From: Candidatus Aminicenantes bacterium UBA647
Lineage (GTDB): Bacteria > Acidobacteriota > Aminicenantia > UBA2199
DNA length: 45,306 nt
Assembly: GCA_002299555.1 (NCBI GenBank)
Contig: DBOL01000002.1
Coordinates: 1-45,306, forward strand
Direction: 5' to 3'
A model generated the notes under the pieces. It was not told where the DNA came from, made no database searches, and worked only from the letters and a program-made list of their open reading frames with translations. Shown here piece by piece: positions 33,973-43,161 of this stretch. Each line of letters starts with the position of its first letter. Position 1 is the first letter of the stretch. A program made the position numbers and the translations under genes.

Positions 33973-34108
33973 ATTCACCTCTTCGTAATTAATAACAAAT
34001 AATTTTAATTTAGCATTCTATTTTAATTTAAAGAATTATTCAATACACCATAATTAAGATGATCACTTTGTGAGCATTTGGATCAAAGTAACTTAATGAG
34101 AAATGTGA

Positions 34109-34138
34109 TTGACTAGCTGTTGTCAGATTTGCTACTAT
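34109..34138 (+). promoter_or_regulatory. Predicted promoter of the glycyl-radical enzyme operon
   Basis: TTGACT (34109-34114), an 18-bp spacer and TACTAT (34133-34138) lie 26 nt before the activase start, in the divergent gap with the MFS gene. Only a moderate match. Confidence 0.45.
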
Positions 34139-34163
34139 TTAATTCCTGATCTATCTAAGGAGA

Positions 34164-34925
34164 ATGGTAGAAAACATGGATGGAAATATATTTGATATAA
34201 AAAGGTTTGCACTTCATGATGGCCCGGGAATCCGTACAACCCTTTTTATGACCGGTTGTCCTTTGGATTGCCTTTGGTGTCACAATCCGGAGAGCAGGGT
34301 CCATTTTAAAGAAAATGGGGGGAAGAGCAGGAAAGTAGATAGTACATACGTAATAGAAGAATTGAAAAAGGATCTTGTCTTCTTTGAAGAGTCTGGTGGT
34401 GGTGTAACTTTCTCAGGTGGTGAACCGTTGCATCAGCCGGAATTTTTAGTAGCCATTCTTAAAGAGATGAAAAACAATATGATCCATACTGCACTGGATA
34501 CAACCGGGTTTGTTGACAGATCTGTTATTAATGATGTTTTTCCGTACACCGACCTTTTTCTCTATGACCTTAAAGTGATGGATCCTGAGAAGCATAAAAA
34601 ATTTACCGGAGTGGACAATAAGCAGATCCTTGATAACCTTAAGTTCATTTTCGACAATAATGGGGTAGTAAGAATAAGATTTCCGCTTATCCCCGGCTAT
34701 AATGATGATAAGGAAAATATTTCTGATATGATAAATTTTCTTAAAGATCTGACAAACTCTCCGATCATTGATCTTCTGCCATACCACAGACTTGGGATAT
34801 CCAAGTATAAGAAATTGAATATCGATTCTTCCACTGAGTTCCTTTCTCCTTCCTCTGATGATAGAATTCAGGAAGTTGAAGAAATGTTAAAAATAAACGG
34901 GTTTAAAGTTGGGATCGGGGGTTGA
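34164..34925 (+). CDS. Glycyl-radical enzyme activase (radical SAM), short form
   Basis: 253 residues. The radical-SAM cluster motif is CPLDCLWC (CX3CX2C), followed by HNPES; GGGVTFSGGEP is the SAM-binding GGE motif, and LYDLKVMD and RFPLIPGYND are typical of PFL-activase-like proteins. No further Cys clusters are present, so the ferredoxin-like insert common in activases of dehydratase-type enzymes is absent. It should install the glycyl radical on the enzyme encoded next, with which it overlaps or abuts. AAGGAG sits only 1 nt before the ATG at 34164; the ATG at 34176 is an alternative. Confidence 0.9.
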   Translation: MVENMDGNIFDIKRFALHDGPGIRTTLFMTGCPLDCLWCHNPESRVHFKENGGKSRKVDSTYVIEELKKDLVFFEESGGGVTFSGGEPLHQPEFLVAILKEMKNNMIHTALDTTGFVDRSVINDVFPYTDLFLYDLKVMDPEKHKKFTGVDNKQILDNLKFIFDNNGVVRIRFPLIPGYNDDKENISDMINFLKDLTNSPIIDLLPYHRLGISKYKKLNIDSSTEFLSPSSDDRIQEVEEMLKINGFKVGIGG

Positions 34926-34927
34926 AA

Positions 34928-37291
34928 ATGAACGAGAGAATAAAAAAACTGAGAGAACAAAGCCTGAATGCAGTTAACAAAATTTCAGTAGAGAGGGCAG
35001 TTCTGTTAACAGAATTTTACGGATCAGTCGAGGCAAGAGGGAAATCCATACCTGTGCAGAGAGCACTTTCTTTCAAATATATTCTTGAAAACAAGGATAT
35101 CCCCATGAATGATGGAGAGTTGATAGTCGGAGAGCGTGGCCCTGAACCCAAAGCCACTTCAACCTATCCGGAAGTATGTGTTCACAACATAAATGATCTT
35201 GAAATGATAGATGAGAGAGAAAAAGTATCTTTCAAAGCAGATGAAAAAGTAAAAAAGATCTATGAAGAACAAATAATCCCTTATTGGGAGAATAGAAGTA
35301 TCAGAGATATTATGTTTTCCCGCCTTCCCCGGGAGTGGAAAGATTCATATAATGCCGGAGTTTTTACTGAATTTCTGGAGCAGAGGTCTCCGGGTCATAC
35401 CGTTCTCGGTGAAAAAATGTTCGGGAAAGGTATGGAAGATTTGATTGCAGAGATAGATGATTCTGTTTCAAAACTTGATCTGATAAATGATCCTGACAGT
35501 CCGGCTAAGATCGAAGAACTGAATGCAATGCGTATTTCTGCCGAGGCAATAGTTCTATATGCAAAGAGGTATGCCGAGAAACTGGAAGAGATGTCTTTCT
35601 CAGAAAAAGATCCCATGAGGAGATCAGAGCTCAATAAAATGGCAGAAATTTGCAGGAAGGTACCGGCCGTTAAACCAGGGACTTTTCATGAAGCGCTCCA
35701 ACACTACTGGTTCCTCCATGTCGGGGTTATCACGGAATTGAATCCATGGGACTCTTTTAATCCGGGCAGGCTTGATCAGCATCTGATCGGTTTTTTTAAT
35801 GAGGGAATTGATAACGGGTCCCTTACAAAAGAGAGTGCAAAAGAGCTGCTTTCATCATTCTGGGTCAAATTCAACAATCACCCTGCTCCCCCAAAAATGG
35901 GAGTAACTGCCAGGGAAAGTAATACATACACCGATTTTACCCTTATTAATGTCGGAGGTGTTAAACCGGATGGTTCTGATGCAGTGAACGAACTATCATA
36001 TCTGATACTTGAAGTAATAGAAGAAATGAGGATATTGCAGCCGAGCTCAATGATCCAGGTAAGCAAGAAGAATCCCGATTCTTTTATAAAAAGAGCTTTG
36101 AAAATAATCTCAACCGGTTTCGGACAACCTTCTATATTTAATACGGATGCGATCATTCAGGAACTCACTTCTCAGGGGAAGAATATTACAGATGCACGTG
36201 CAGGAGGAGCATCGGGATGTGTCGAGAGCGGTGCCTTCGGTACTGAAAGTTATATCCTGTCAGGCTATTTTAATCTTGCAAAAATATTTGAGATCACATT
36301 GAATAATGGCTTTGATCCACGTACGAAGAAAAAGATCGGACTGGGAACAGGCATGCCCGGGAAGTTTTCCTCATTCGATGAACTACTTGATGCTTTCAGA
36401 GAACAGGTGGAACATTTTGCAGGGATCAAGATCAGAGGGAACAATATCATAGGAGATGTGTATTCAGGAAATATGCCTGCACCTTTCCTCTCTCTTCTGA
36501 TCGAGGACTGTATTAAGAATGGAGTTGATTATAATAGTGGAGGAGCCCGATATAGTACCACTTATATTCAGGGAGTAGGACTGGGTTCTCTTACAGATTC
36601 ACTTGCTTCGGTCAAATATAATGTGTTTGATAACAAGCACATTACCATGAACGAACTTTTAAATGCTCTGGATAAAAATTTCGATGGATATGATGATATC
36701 AGGAAAAATTTCATCGAGGAGACACCTAAATATGGAAATGACGAAGACTATCCGGATGAGCTGGCAGTGGAAGTTTTTAATATTTTTCATGATTCAGTGG
36801 ATGGCAGGAATGGGCCAAGGAAGAGTGTACACAGGATCAATATGCTCCCGACAACTTCTCACGTCTACTTTGGAAGTGTTATCGGAGCACTCCCCGATGG
36901 GAGAAAGAAAGGTGAACCTCTGTCCGAGGGTATCTCTCCGGTCCAGAGTGCTGACAGGAATGGGCCTTCTGCAGTACTTAAGTCAGCTTCGAAGATCGAC
37001 CATCTCAGGACAGGAGGGACACTCTTGAATCAAAAATTCACCCCTTCGTTCTTTAAGGACGAAACTTCACTAAACAGGATCATCAGTCTGATAAGAGGAT
37101 ATTTCCGTCTTGACGGTCATCATATCCAATTCAATGTTGTTGATGCTTCAACTCTCAAAGATGCAAAGAAGGAACCGGAGAAGTACAGAGATCTTATAGT
37201 AAGGGTTGCCGGTTATAGTGATTATTTTGTCGATCTTGTTGAAGAGCTTCAGGATGAGATCATAAAAAGAACGGAGCATGAAGCAATATAA
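34928..37291 (+). CDS. Glycyl-radical enzyme, trans-4-hydroxyproline dehydratase (HypD)-like
   Basis: 787 residues. The thiyl Cys431 lies in GGASGCVESG with the catalytic Glu433, and the radical Gly762 in RVAGYSDYF. By memory, many blocks match HypD closely: ELNPWDSFNPGRLDQHL, KFNNHPAPPK, GGARYSTTYIQGVG and TPKYGNDEDY, with length and active-site spacing nearly equal. HypD removes water from trans-4-hydroxy-L-proline to give pyrroline-5-carboxylate. No proC lies beside it, so a related dehydratase activity remains possible. ATG 34928 follows GGGGG by 6 nt; the TTG at 34922 is an alternative. Confidence 0.82.
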   Translation: MNERIKKLREQSLNAVNKISVERAVLLTEFYGSVEARGKSIPVQRALSFKYILENKDIPMNDGELIVGERGPEPKATSTYPEVCVHNINDLEMIDEREKVSFKADEKVKKIYEEQIIPYWENRSIRDIMFSRLPREWKDSYNAGVFTEFLEQRSPGHTVLGEKMFGKGMEDLIAEIDDSVSKLDLINDPDSPAKIEELNAMRISAEAIVLYAKRYAEKLEEMSFSEKDPMRRSELNKMAEICRKVPAVKPGTFHEALQHYWFLHVGVITELNPWDSFNPGRLDQHLIGFFNEGIDNGSLTKESAKELLSSFWVKFNNHPAPPKMGVTARESNTYTDFTLINVGGVKPDGSDAVNELSYLILEVIEEMRILQPSSMIQVSKKNPDSFIKRALKIISTGFGQPSIFNTDAIIQELTSQGKNITDARAGGASGCVESGAFGTESYILSGYFNLAKIFEITLNNGFDPRTKKKIGLGTGMPGKFSSFDELLDAFREQVEHFAGIKIRGNNIIGDVYSGNMPAPFLSLLIEDCIKNGVDYNSGGARYSTTYIQGVGLGSLTDSLASVKYNVFDNKHITMNELLNALDKNFDGYDDIRKNFIEETPKYGNDEDYPDELAVEVFNIFHDSVDGRNGPRKSVHRINMLPTTSHVYFGSVIGALPDGRKKGEPLSEGISPVQSADRNGPSAVLKSASKIDHLRTGGTLLNQKFTPSFFKDETSLNRIISLIRGYFRLDGHHIQFNVVDASTLKDAKKEPEKYRDLIVRVAGYSDYFVDLVEELQDEIIKRTEHEAI

Positions 37292-37420
37292 AGACCAGTT
37301 TGCACAAGCGGGCCTTCTCTATTCAGCAGCTATCTGGGGATCAACATTTTTTCTCGTAAAGAATGTATTGGCTCATATTTCACCTTAATAGATGTACTTT
37401 TAGTATTTCTTCGCATCTGA
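37278..37420 (+). pseudogene. Broken 5' remnant of a DMT/EamA-family transporter gene
   Basis: An ATG at 37278, preceded by GGAG and overlapping the end of the dehydratase gene, opens a 36-codon frame with GLLYSAAIWGSTFFLVKNVL and HISP, the classic first helix of EamA-type drug/metabolite transporters. It stops at 37386. Shifting frame by one base continues the expected sequence as IDVLLVFLRI before a TGA at 37418. The remaining 80% of a normal gene is missing. It was probably the third gene of the operon, now frameshifted and truncated. Confidence 0.75.
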
Positions 37421-37515
37421 TAATAAATAGTTAAAAAAAGAAATTTAATACTGGAGAAAAAGATTTTTTTTCATTATAATTTAGTTAATATCTAATTTAT
37501 GATCAGGGGGGAAAT

Positions 37516-38877
37516 ATGAGGTCAATTGCTATATTGAGTTTTTTTTTGTTTTTATTCATGTCCTTACCGGCTGAATCACCGGACAAGATAAAGGTAGGTG
37601 AAGAGTCTCTCGGGACAAAAAAATATAAGGAATTTCAGAAACCGGGGTTATGCGGAACATCATGTCACACTGATATATATCAGCAATGGAAACAGGCAAT
37701 GATGTCTCAGGCATATACTCATCATTGGGATGAGATCGAATATTTTAAACTGGCTATCCCTCATGGGGAAAAAGATGAGAAAGTGGCAAAAGTAGCAGAT
37801 GGATGTAACGGATGCCATGCACCTATGTCTTTCATGGCAGGAGATGTCCCTCCACCAAAACCGGAAGAGAATAGCAGAGCTAATGAATCTGTTTCATGTG
37901 ATTTTTGTCATACAGTAACCGGATTCAAAGGTGAAATACCGCACAATTTTAATTATATTTCAGATCCCGGCCGTGTAAAGTACGGGCCGAGAGAAGGAGA
38001 AGTGTCTCCTGAGCATATCACAAAAAAATCTGAATTTTTAAGGAAACCGGAATTCTGCGGGACATGTCACAATGAAATGAATCCGTTCGGAATATGGGTC
38101 AAATCCACTCATCTTGAATGGAAAGAAGGGCCGTATTCAAAAGAGGGAGTGAGATGTCACGATTGTCATATGACAAATGCGCCGATGAAGACTGCGCTTA
38201 TGGGGAAAGAATATCCTGATGCCAGACAGCACCTTTTTCATGGAGCTCATGATAAAGGTAAAGTTCAGGGAACTATTGAATTGAGGATACATCCGGAAAG
38301 CAGAGAATTTGAACCCGGGGACAAAGTAAAGTTTACGGTCGCATTGTTCAACCAGAAGACAGGTCATAAGTTTCCCACCGGGTCTGTCGAGGACAGGATC
38401 GTATGGCTTCATGTAGAAGCGAAGGATTCCTCCGGAAAAACATATCATATGAAAGTAGATGAAAAAGGGTTTGAGGGAGAAGAGTATACAATCTCCACAG
38501 ATGTTTTAGCTTATCAGGATATGGGGATTGCGTTGGATGATCCTGATTTCAAAGGTGTTCAAAGGGATGGAGTACCCTTTGGCGACAGGATCTTCAGAAT
38601 GCCATATTTTGACCCTCAGGGCAGAATGACCATTCAGCAATGGAATACGAAATCTCTCGGTGTTGATTACAGAATAGGACCGAGGGAAACAAAGATCGAA
38701 ACTTTTACTTTTCTTCTCCCTGATGAGATTGCGGAAGGAGAAGTGACTGTTACTGCAACTTTAAATTATCAAAAACTTGTAAAACCTGTAGCAGATCTTC
38801 TAAAGGTACCTGGAGAGGCAACAGAGATAATTAAAGTGAATGATCATAGTACTAAAATCACAGTTTTTTATGACTGA
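37516..38877 (+). CDS. Periplasmic pentahaem c-type cytochrome, c554-like
   Basis: 453 residues with a signal peptide (1-19). Five haem sites are visible: CGTSCH (46-51, a CX3CH variant), CNGCH (97-101), CDFCH (128-132), CGTCH (181-185) and CHDCH (214-218). The N-terminal half resembles the cytochrome c554 family, with extra His residues for axial ligation. The C-terminal half (from about 240) has no haem and looks beta-rich (NQKTGHKFPTGSVEDRIVWL). It is followed 13 nt later by a haem-tagged porin, so electron transfer to or across the outer membrane is plausible. The RBS is GGGGGGA. Confidence 0.88.
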   Translation: MRSIAILSFFLFLFMSLPAESPDKIKVGEESLGTKKYKEFQKPGLCGTSCHTDIYQQWKQAMMSQAYTHHWDEIEYFKLAIPHGEKDEKVAKVADGCNGCHAPMSFMAGDVPPPKPEENSRANESVSCDFCHTVTGFKGEIPHNFNYISDPGRVKYGPREGEVSPEHITKKSEFLRKPEFCGTCHNEMNPFGIWVKSTHLEWKEGPYSKEGVRCHDCHMTNAPMKTALMGKEYPDARQHLFHGAHDKGKVQGTIELRIHPESREFEPGDKVKFTVALFNQKTGHKFPTGSVEDRIVWLHVEAKDSSGKTYHMKVDEKGFEGEEYTISTDVLAYQDMGIALDDPDFKGVQRDGVPFGDRIFRMPYFDPQGRMTIQQWNTKSLGVDYRIGPRETKIETFTFLLPDEIAEGEVTVTATLNYQKLVKPVADLLKVPGEATEIIKVNDHSTKITVFYD

Positions 38878-38890
38878 TCAGGAGGATGAA

Positions 38891-40066
38891 ATGAAAAGAA
38901 TTGCATTGTTAGCAGTTACAATAGGGTTTTTAATAAGTTTTATACCAGTTGATCTTGAAGGCGTTCCGGCATTTGCAAGGAAACATAAATTATCATGCAA
39001 AACCTGTCATGATCCTTTCCCCAGGCTTAAACCGTTCGGGGACGAATTTGCAGGGAATGGTTTTACAATAGACGGAAAAGTTCCCTCCCGTTATCATACT
39101 GACACCGGTGACGATAAGCTGTTACTTATGAGGAGTTTTCCTGTTGCTCTAAGATTAGACCTGTTTGTTACACGGAACAAGTACGGTGAAGAGGTTTTTG
39201 ATATTTCTTCCCCCTATAATGTTAAACTGGTCTCAGGCGGAGTGATAGCAAAAAATGTATCATACTATTTTTATTTCTTCTTTGGTGAAAGAGGCAAGAT
39301 CGCCGGGCTTGAAGATGCATTCATAATGTTTAATGATGTATTCGGAACAGGAGTTTCATTTGCCCTGGGTCAGTTCCAGATATCAGATCCTTTGTTCAAA
39401 GGAGAACTGAAACTCACTTTCGAAAACTATATGATCTACAGGGCGAGGCCGGGATTTTCACACCTTGACCTAAAGTATGATAGAGGAGTAATGCTCAGCT
39501 ATACCGTCCCGAAAGGCGGGCCTGATCTGGTTGTTGAACTTCTAAATGGGACCGGTATCTATGAAGCGAATGAATTCAAGAACTTTGATGATGATAGTTT
39601 CAAAAATTTTTTCGGGAGAGTTTCTCAAGATATTGGGAAACATTTCAGGGTCGGAGCTGCAGCATTTTATGGCCGGGAATCTGCAGATGGAATAACAAAT
39701 AAAGTTTCAATGTTCGGGGGTGATTTTACAATATCTTTATATCCCCTTGAGATAAACTTCCAGTATCTGGATAGAACCGATGACAATCCATTCATGGAAT
39801 ATGAAGCTCCCGGGGATTTTAAAACGAGAGGCGGCCTTGTTGAAATGATCTACACATTCGGCGGAGTTGACTCTCCATGGTATGCTGCAGGGCTTTATAA
39901 CTGGGTCGAATCTGATGATGAGTTGCAGAACTACCGTTCAGCGGCTGTTCATGCCGGGTATCTTTTCACCAGAAACATACGTTTCCTCGCTGAATTAGAT
40001 TATATATTTGAAAGTAATTATGGAGAATATCTCAGAGTTGTAACAGGAATAATAGCTGCATTTTAG
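38891..40066 (+). CDS. Outer-membrane barrel protein with an N-terminal c-haem motif
   Basis: 391 residues from the ATG at 38891, 5 nt after GGAGG; the upstream in-frame start at 38840 lies in the cytochrome gene and would bury the signal peptide. After the signal peptide comes a single CKTCH (36-40) in FARKHKLSCKTCH-DPFPRLKPFG. The rest is a barrel of about 16 strands (such as YYFYFFFGERG and RGVMLSYTVP) ending TGIIAAF. A haem at the periplasmic mouth of a barrel suits a conduit with the adjacent multihaem cytochrome. This is inference; the combination is seen directly. Confidence 0.82.
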   Translation: MKRIALLAVTIGFLISFIPVDLEGVPAFARKHKLSCKTCHDPFPRLKPFGDEFAGNGFTIDGKVPSRYHTDTGDDKLLLMRSFPVALRLDLFVTRNKYGEEVFDISSPYNVKLVSGGVIAKNVSYYFYFFFGERGKIAGLEDAFIMFNDVFGTGVSFALGQFQISDPLFKGELKLTFENYMIYRARPGFSHLDLKYDRGVMLSYTVPKGGPDLVVELLNGTGIYEANEFKNFDDDSFKNFFGRVSQDIGKHFRVGAAAFYGRESADGITNKVSMFGGDFTISLYPLEINFQYLDRTDDNPFMEYEAPGDFKTRGGLVEMIYTFGGVDSPWYAAGLYNWVESDDELQNYRSAAVHAGYLFTRNIRFLAELDYIFESNYGEYLRVVTGIIAAF

Positions 40067-40142
40067 ATCTAATTTTTCTTGAGATAAATTTGAACCGGTC
40101 AGGATCAAACGGTTGCTGCATCCCATTTAAAGGAGATTCTGC

Positions 40143-41369
40143 ATGGACGTGAACTCTGTTTTATTACTTTTTTCTTTAATCATTATATTTGGATACATTG
40201 CTGAACTTATTTTTGAAAAGTTTAATATTTCAGATACACTGCTGCTGATCTTATTGGGATTTTTTATCGGGCCTAATGTGCTAAATTATATAAGACCTGA
40301 TTCTCTCGGGATGCTGGCCCCTTTCTTTACCACTTTTACACTTCTTTTCCTTATGTTCGAAGGGTCATTGAAACTTGATCTGAAATCTTTCTTCAAAGGC
40401 TTCTCGTCAGGGATTCTTCTGGCGATATTCTTTTTCATTATTTCTTCAGCTGGTGTTACTCTCCTTTTCTCATTGTCCGGTTTTGACTTCACCATCTCTC
40501 TTATGATCGGTTTTGCACTTGGAGGAGTTTCGACATCATTTGTTCTACCGGTGCTGAGTCAGCTGAACCCGGGGAAGGAGATCAGATCTGTCCTCACGGT
40601 AGAAGCAGCGATGACAGATGTTCTCGCCATTGTTTTTGCTCTTTCGATGATGGACCTGAAACTTACCAGTGCATTTTCAGCCGAAGATATCCTTGGACAT
40701 CTTGCTGCACTTTTCGCAATTGCAAGCATGGTTGGGATCATTGCAGGTGCTATATGGATATACCTTGAGGAAAAATTTGTTAAAGACAAGGATTATATGG
40801 TTACGATCGGATATGTAGTTCTTTTATACTTCCTTACTGAATACCTCGGAGGAAATGGGGCAATTGCAGCTCTTTTCTTTGGACTGGTTCTCACGAACTC
40901 GGTGAAATTACGGATGTCAGTGAAAAAGATCATAAAAAATGAGAATGTCGAAAATGGATCTATTAAAAAGGTTATCTCCCCGAGAGAAAAAGATTTTTAT
41001 GATGAAATATCTTTTTTTCTTAAAACTTTCTTTTTTGTATATATCGGGATCCTTCTGGATATATCAAATAAAAAAGCGATCCTCATAGGCTCGGCTGCCG
41101 CTCTGATAATCATGGTTTTCAGGCAGATCGGTCACTTTATAGGACCCATAAAGAATAATTTCAGCAAAGGTGAACTTTTCCTTATCAACTCACTCTTTGC
41201 AAGGGGGATAGCACCTGTTGCAATAGCAATAACTGCTATAGACAAAGGAATATTAAAAGACAAAGTTATTATTGACTCCATATATTTTACTATAACTGCT
41301 TCAATTATTCTCAGCTCGATCATGATCTTTTTTTACAAAAAGTTTTATTCGGAAGACAAAACCAAATAG
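40143..41369 (+). CDS. Cation:proton antiporter, CPA1/NhaP-like
   Basis: 408 residues with about 12 membrane helices and no large cytosolic tail. Family features include LLILLGFFIGP in helix 2, LLFLMFEGSLKLDLK, VLTVEAAMTDVLAIVF (with the ion-binding-type Asp) and a C-terminal FFFVYIGILLDIS. It exchanges Na+ or K+ for protons across the inner membrane. AAAGGAG lies 7 nt before the ATG. Its neighbours give no clear operon link. Confidence 0.87.
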   Translation: MDVNSVLLLFSLIIIFGYIAELIFEKFNISDTLLLILLGFFIGPNVLNYIRPDSLGMLAPFFTTFTLLFLMFEGSLKLDLKSFFKGFSSGILLAIFFFIISSAGVTLLFSLSGFDFTISLMIGFALGGVSTSFVLPVLSQLNPGKEIRSVLTVEAAMTDVLAIVFALSMMDLKLTSAFSAEDILGHLAALFAIASMVGIIAGAIWIYLEEKFVKDKDYMVTIGYVVLLYFLTEYLGGNGAIAALFFGLVLTNSVKLRMSVKKIIKNENVENGSIKKVISPREKDFYDEISFFLKTFFFVYIGILLDISNKKAILIGSAAALIIMVFRQIGHFIGPIKNNFSKGELFLINSLFARGIAPVAIAITAIDKGILKDKVIIDSIYFTITASIILSSIMIFFYKKFYSEDKTK

Positions 41370-41438
41370 GACTTAATTAATACAGTAATAAAAAGAGATT
41401 GTTGAAAATTTTCTATATAGTATTCATATATACGTTAT

Positions 41439-42539
41439 ATGAAAAAGTTATCAATTTTTTTATTTTTCATCATTTTAGTTTGCTTTCAAGTATATCCTGA
41501 CTTAAAAACCTCTGAAAAGGAAATAGTCGCTGATAGATATTTCCTTTCACTAAACAATGAGATGAAAGAACTGCTGGATGAGCATGTCTTGCCGGTAAAG
41601 GGAGAGAAGAGGAGGCTGGATAAAATAGTTGAATTGATCTTTGACCGGTCTGTAGTCGGTTTTGATTACTCAAGTGTGAGAACTTATACTGCCTCAGAAA
41701 CTTTTGAGAAAAGGACCGGAAATTGTTTGTCTTATACTGCAATGTTCATCTCAATGGCAAGGTATGCCGGGTTGAGGGCAAAGTTCCAGGAGGTTTCAGA
41801 TTTTTTAGACTGGGAAAGGCGGGGCAATATGATAGTGTTCAGCACTCATATTAACAGTGTTGTTGAGATTGGAACCAGAATTTATGAAGTTGATTTTCAA
41901 TATAGGAGTGAGAAAAAATTCTGGAATAGAAAAGTAGTTGGAGATAAGAGGGCGAAAGCCCACTATTTTAATAATATCGGTTCTGAAGCTTTACTCAAAA
42001 AGGATTATTCACTTGCAGAGAAGTTACTGAGAAGAAGTATTGATCTTGATAGTTCGTTTTCTTTTGTTTGGTCAAATCTTGGAGTTCTCTTCAAAGCGAT
42101 AAAAAGGGTTGACGAAGCTGAGGAATGTTTTGAAAGGGCAATTATTCTGGATACAAAAAATCATACCGCGAAGATGAATCTTGCAGGATTGTATGAATCC
42201 CAGGGATTTAAAAAAAAATCTGACAAGCTCAAAGACACGATAAAAAAGATCATGAGAATGAATCCATACTATCACTTTGATCTTGGATTAACTGAATATA
42301 ACAGGCAAAATTATAGAGATGCTATCAAAAATTTTAAAAGAGCTATCAAAAGAGATCCTAAAAAATCTGAATTCTATAAAAAATTAGCTGCCGCCTATTA
42401 CAAAGTGGGCGATCTGATCAAGTCAAAAAAATACTTAAAAAAAGGACAAAAATATGCTGGATCTGACAAGGAAAAGGAAAAGTATCAAAAAAAACTGGAA
42501 TTTATCCATATAAAACTGAAGCAGGCTGAAAGTAATTGA
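41439..42539 (+). CDS. Exported transglutaminase-like protein with TPR repeats
   Basis: 366 residues: signal peptide (1-20), a transglutaminase-like domain (about 55-155) with Cys96 (GNCLSYTAMF), His137 (FSTHIN) and Asp152 (EVDF) as triad, and about four TPR motifs from 170 on (SEALLKKDYSLAEKLLRRSI, NLGVLFKAIKRVDEAEECF and others). Bacterial proteins of this type are thought to be periplasmic peptidases or cross-linking enzymes. No Shine-Dalgarno is present; TATATA (41427-41432) ends 6 nt before the ATG, so a leaderless mRNA is possible. Confidence 0.85.
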   Translation: MKKLSIFLFFIILVCFQVYPDLKTSEKEIVADRYFLSLNNEMKELLDEHVLPVKGEKRRLDKIVELIFDRSVVGFDYSSVRTYTASETFEKRTGNCLSYTAMFISMARYAGLRAKFQEVSDFLDWERRGNMIVFSTHINSVVEIGTRIYEVDFQYRSEKKFWNRKVVGDKRAKAHYFNNIGSEALLKKDYSLAEKLLRRSIDLDSSFSFVWSNLGVLFKAIKRVDEAEECFERAIILDTKNHTAKMNLAGLYESQGFKKKSDKLKDTIKKIMRMNPYYHFDLGLTEYNRQNYRDAIKNFKRAIKRDPKKSEFYKKLAAAYYKVGDLIKSKKYLKKGQKYAGSDKEKEKYQKKLEFIHIKLKQAESN

Positions 42540-42567
42540 ACCGATGATATTGAGTTATTTATTCTGC

Positions 42568-42573
42568 TATAAT
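42568..42573 (+). promoter_or_regulatory. Extended -10 just ahead of a lipoprotein gene (leaderless candidate)
   Basis: TGC-TATAAT, with the hexamer at 42568-42573, ends 7 nt before ATG 42581. There is no RBS between them, so transcription would start at or 1 nt before the start codon. Confidence 0.5.
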
Positions 42574-42580
42574 TAAAGTG

Positions 42581-43057
42581 ATGAGGAAAATATACTTGCT
42601 GCTTACTTTATCAATGATCGTTGTACTTTTACAGATACATTGCAAGAAATTACCTGCAGAAGAGTCTGGGATATCTACCGTGTATTATCTTGTCAGTGAA
42701 ATTGTCCCGAACCATTATGACTCTTACATACTGCCTTTAACCGGATCAGATGATATATTGATCGCAGACAGGATAATAGATGGGTCAGAAAGAATTAAAA
42801 TAATTGTTGCAGAAATAGATAAAGGGTCTGGTGATGGAGTTTATCTGAATAAGGACCTGGTAGGGCCGGATAACAGAATTTGGTCCTGGCATATTTTGAA
42901 ATTTGAAAATTTTGCAGATGTTACAGCTGAAATATATGACGGGTGGCCCGGATATCTGGAAGAGAATCTTGATAACTGGCTGATCACTAAGGACGGGATC
43001 ATCGGATTCTGGAACTACACGATCATAAGAAGAGTGGATATTTCAGAATTACAATAG
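42581..43057 (+). CDS. Lipoprotein of unknown function
   Basis: 158 residues from ATG 42581 (a GTG lies immediately before). Signal peptide with lipobox LQIHC gives a lipid-modified Cys near residue 21, followed by KK, consistent with outer-membrane sorting. The remaining 135 residues contain several Trp and Asp-rich loops but no family I recognise. It lies 41 bp after the TPR gene and has a possible promoter of its own. Confidence 0.72.
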   Translation: MRKIYLLLTLSMIVVLLQIHCKKLPAEESGISTVYYLVSEIVPNHYDSYILPLTGSDDILIADRIIDGSERIKIIVAEIDKGSGDGVYLNKDLVGPDNRIWSWHILKFENFADVTAEIYDGWPGYLEENLDNWLITKDGIIGFWNYTIIRRVDISELQ

Positions 43058-43161
43058 GTTAAATCTTAATAGAAATAAACAGTTCAAAAATTTAATTATA
43101 ATAATTTGAGATAAACAAAGGATAAATTTTATTAATAATATTAATGGAAAGGAGAATTATT

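Noticed and set aside
34446..34787. 113-codon minus-strand frame opposite the activase gene
   Set aside because: Antisense shadow of a clear radical-SAM protein; no RBS.
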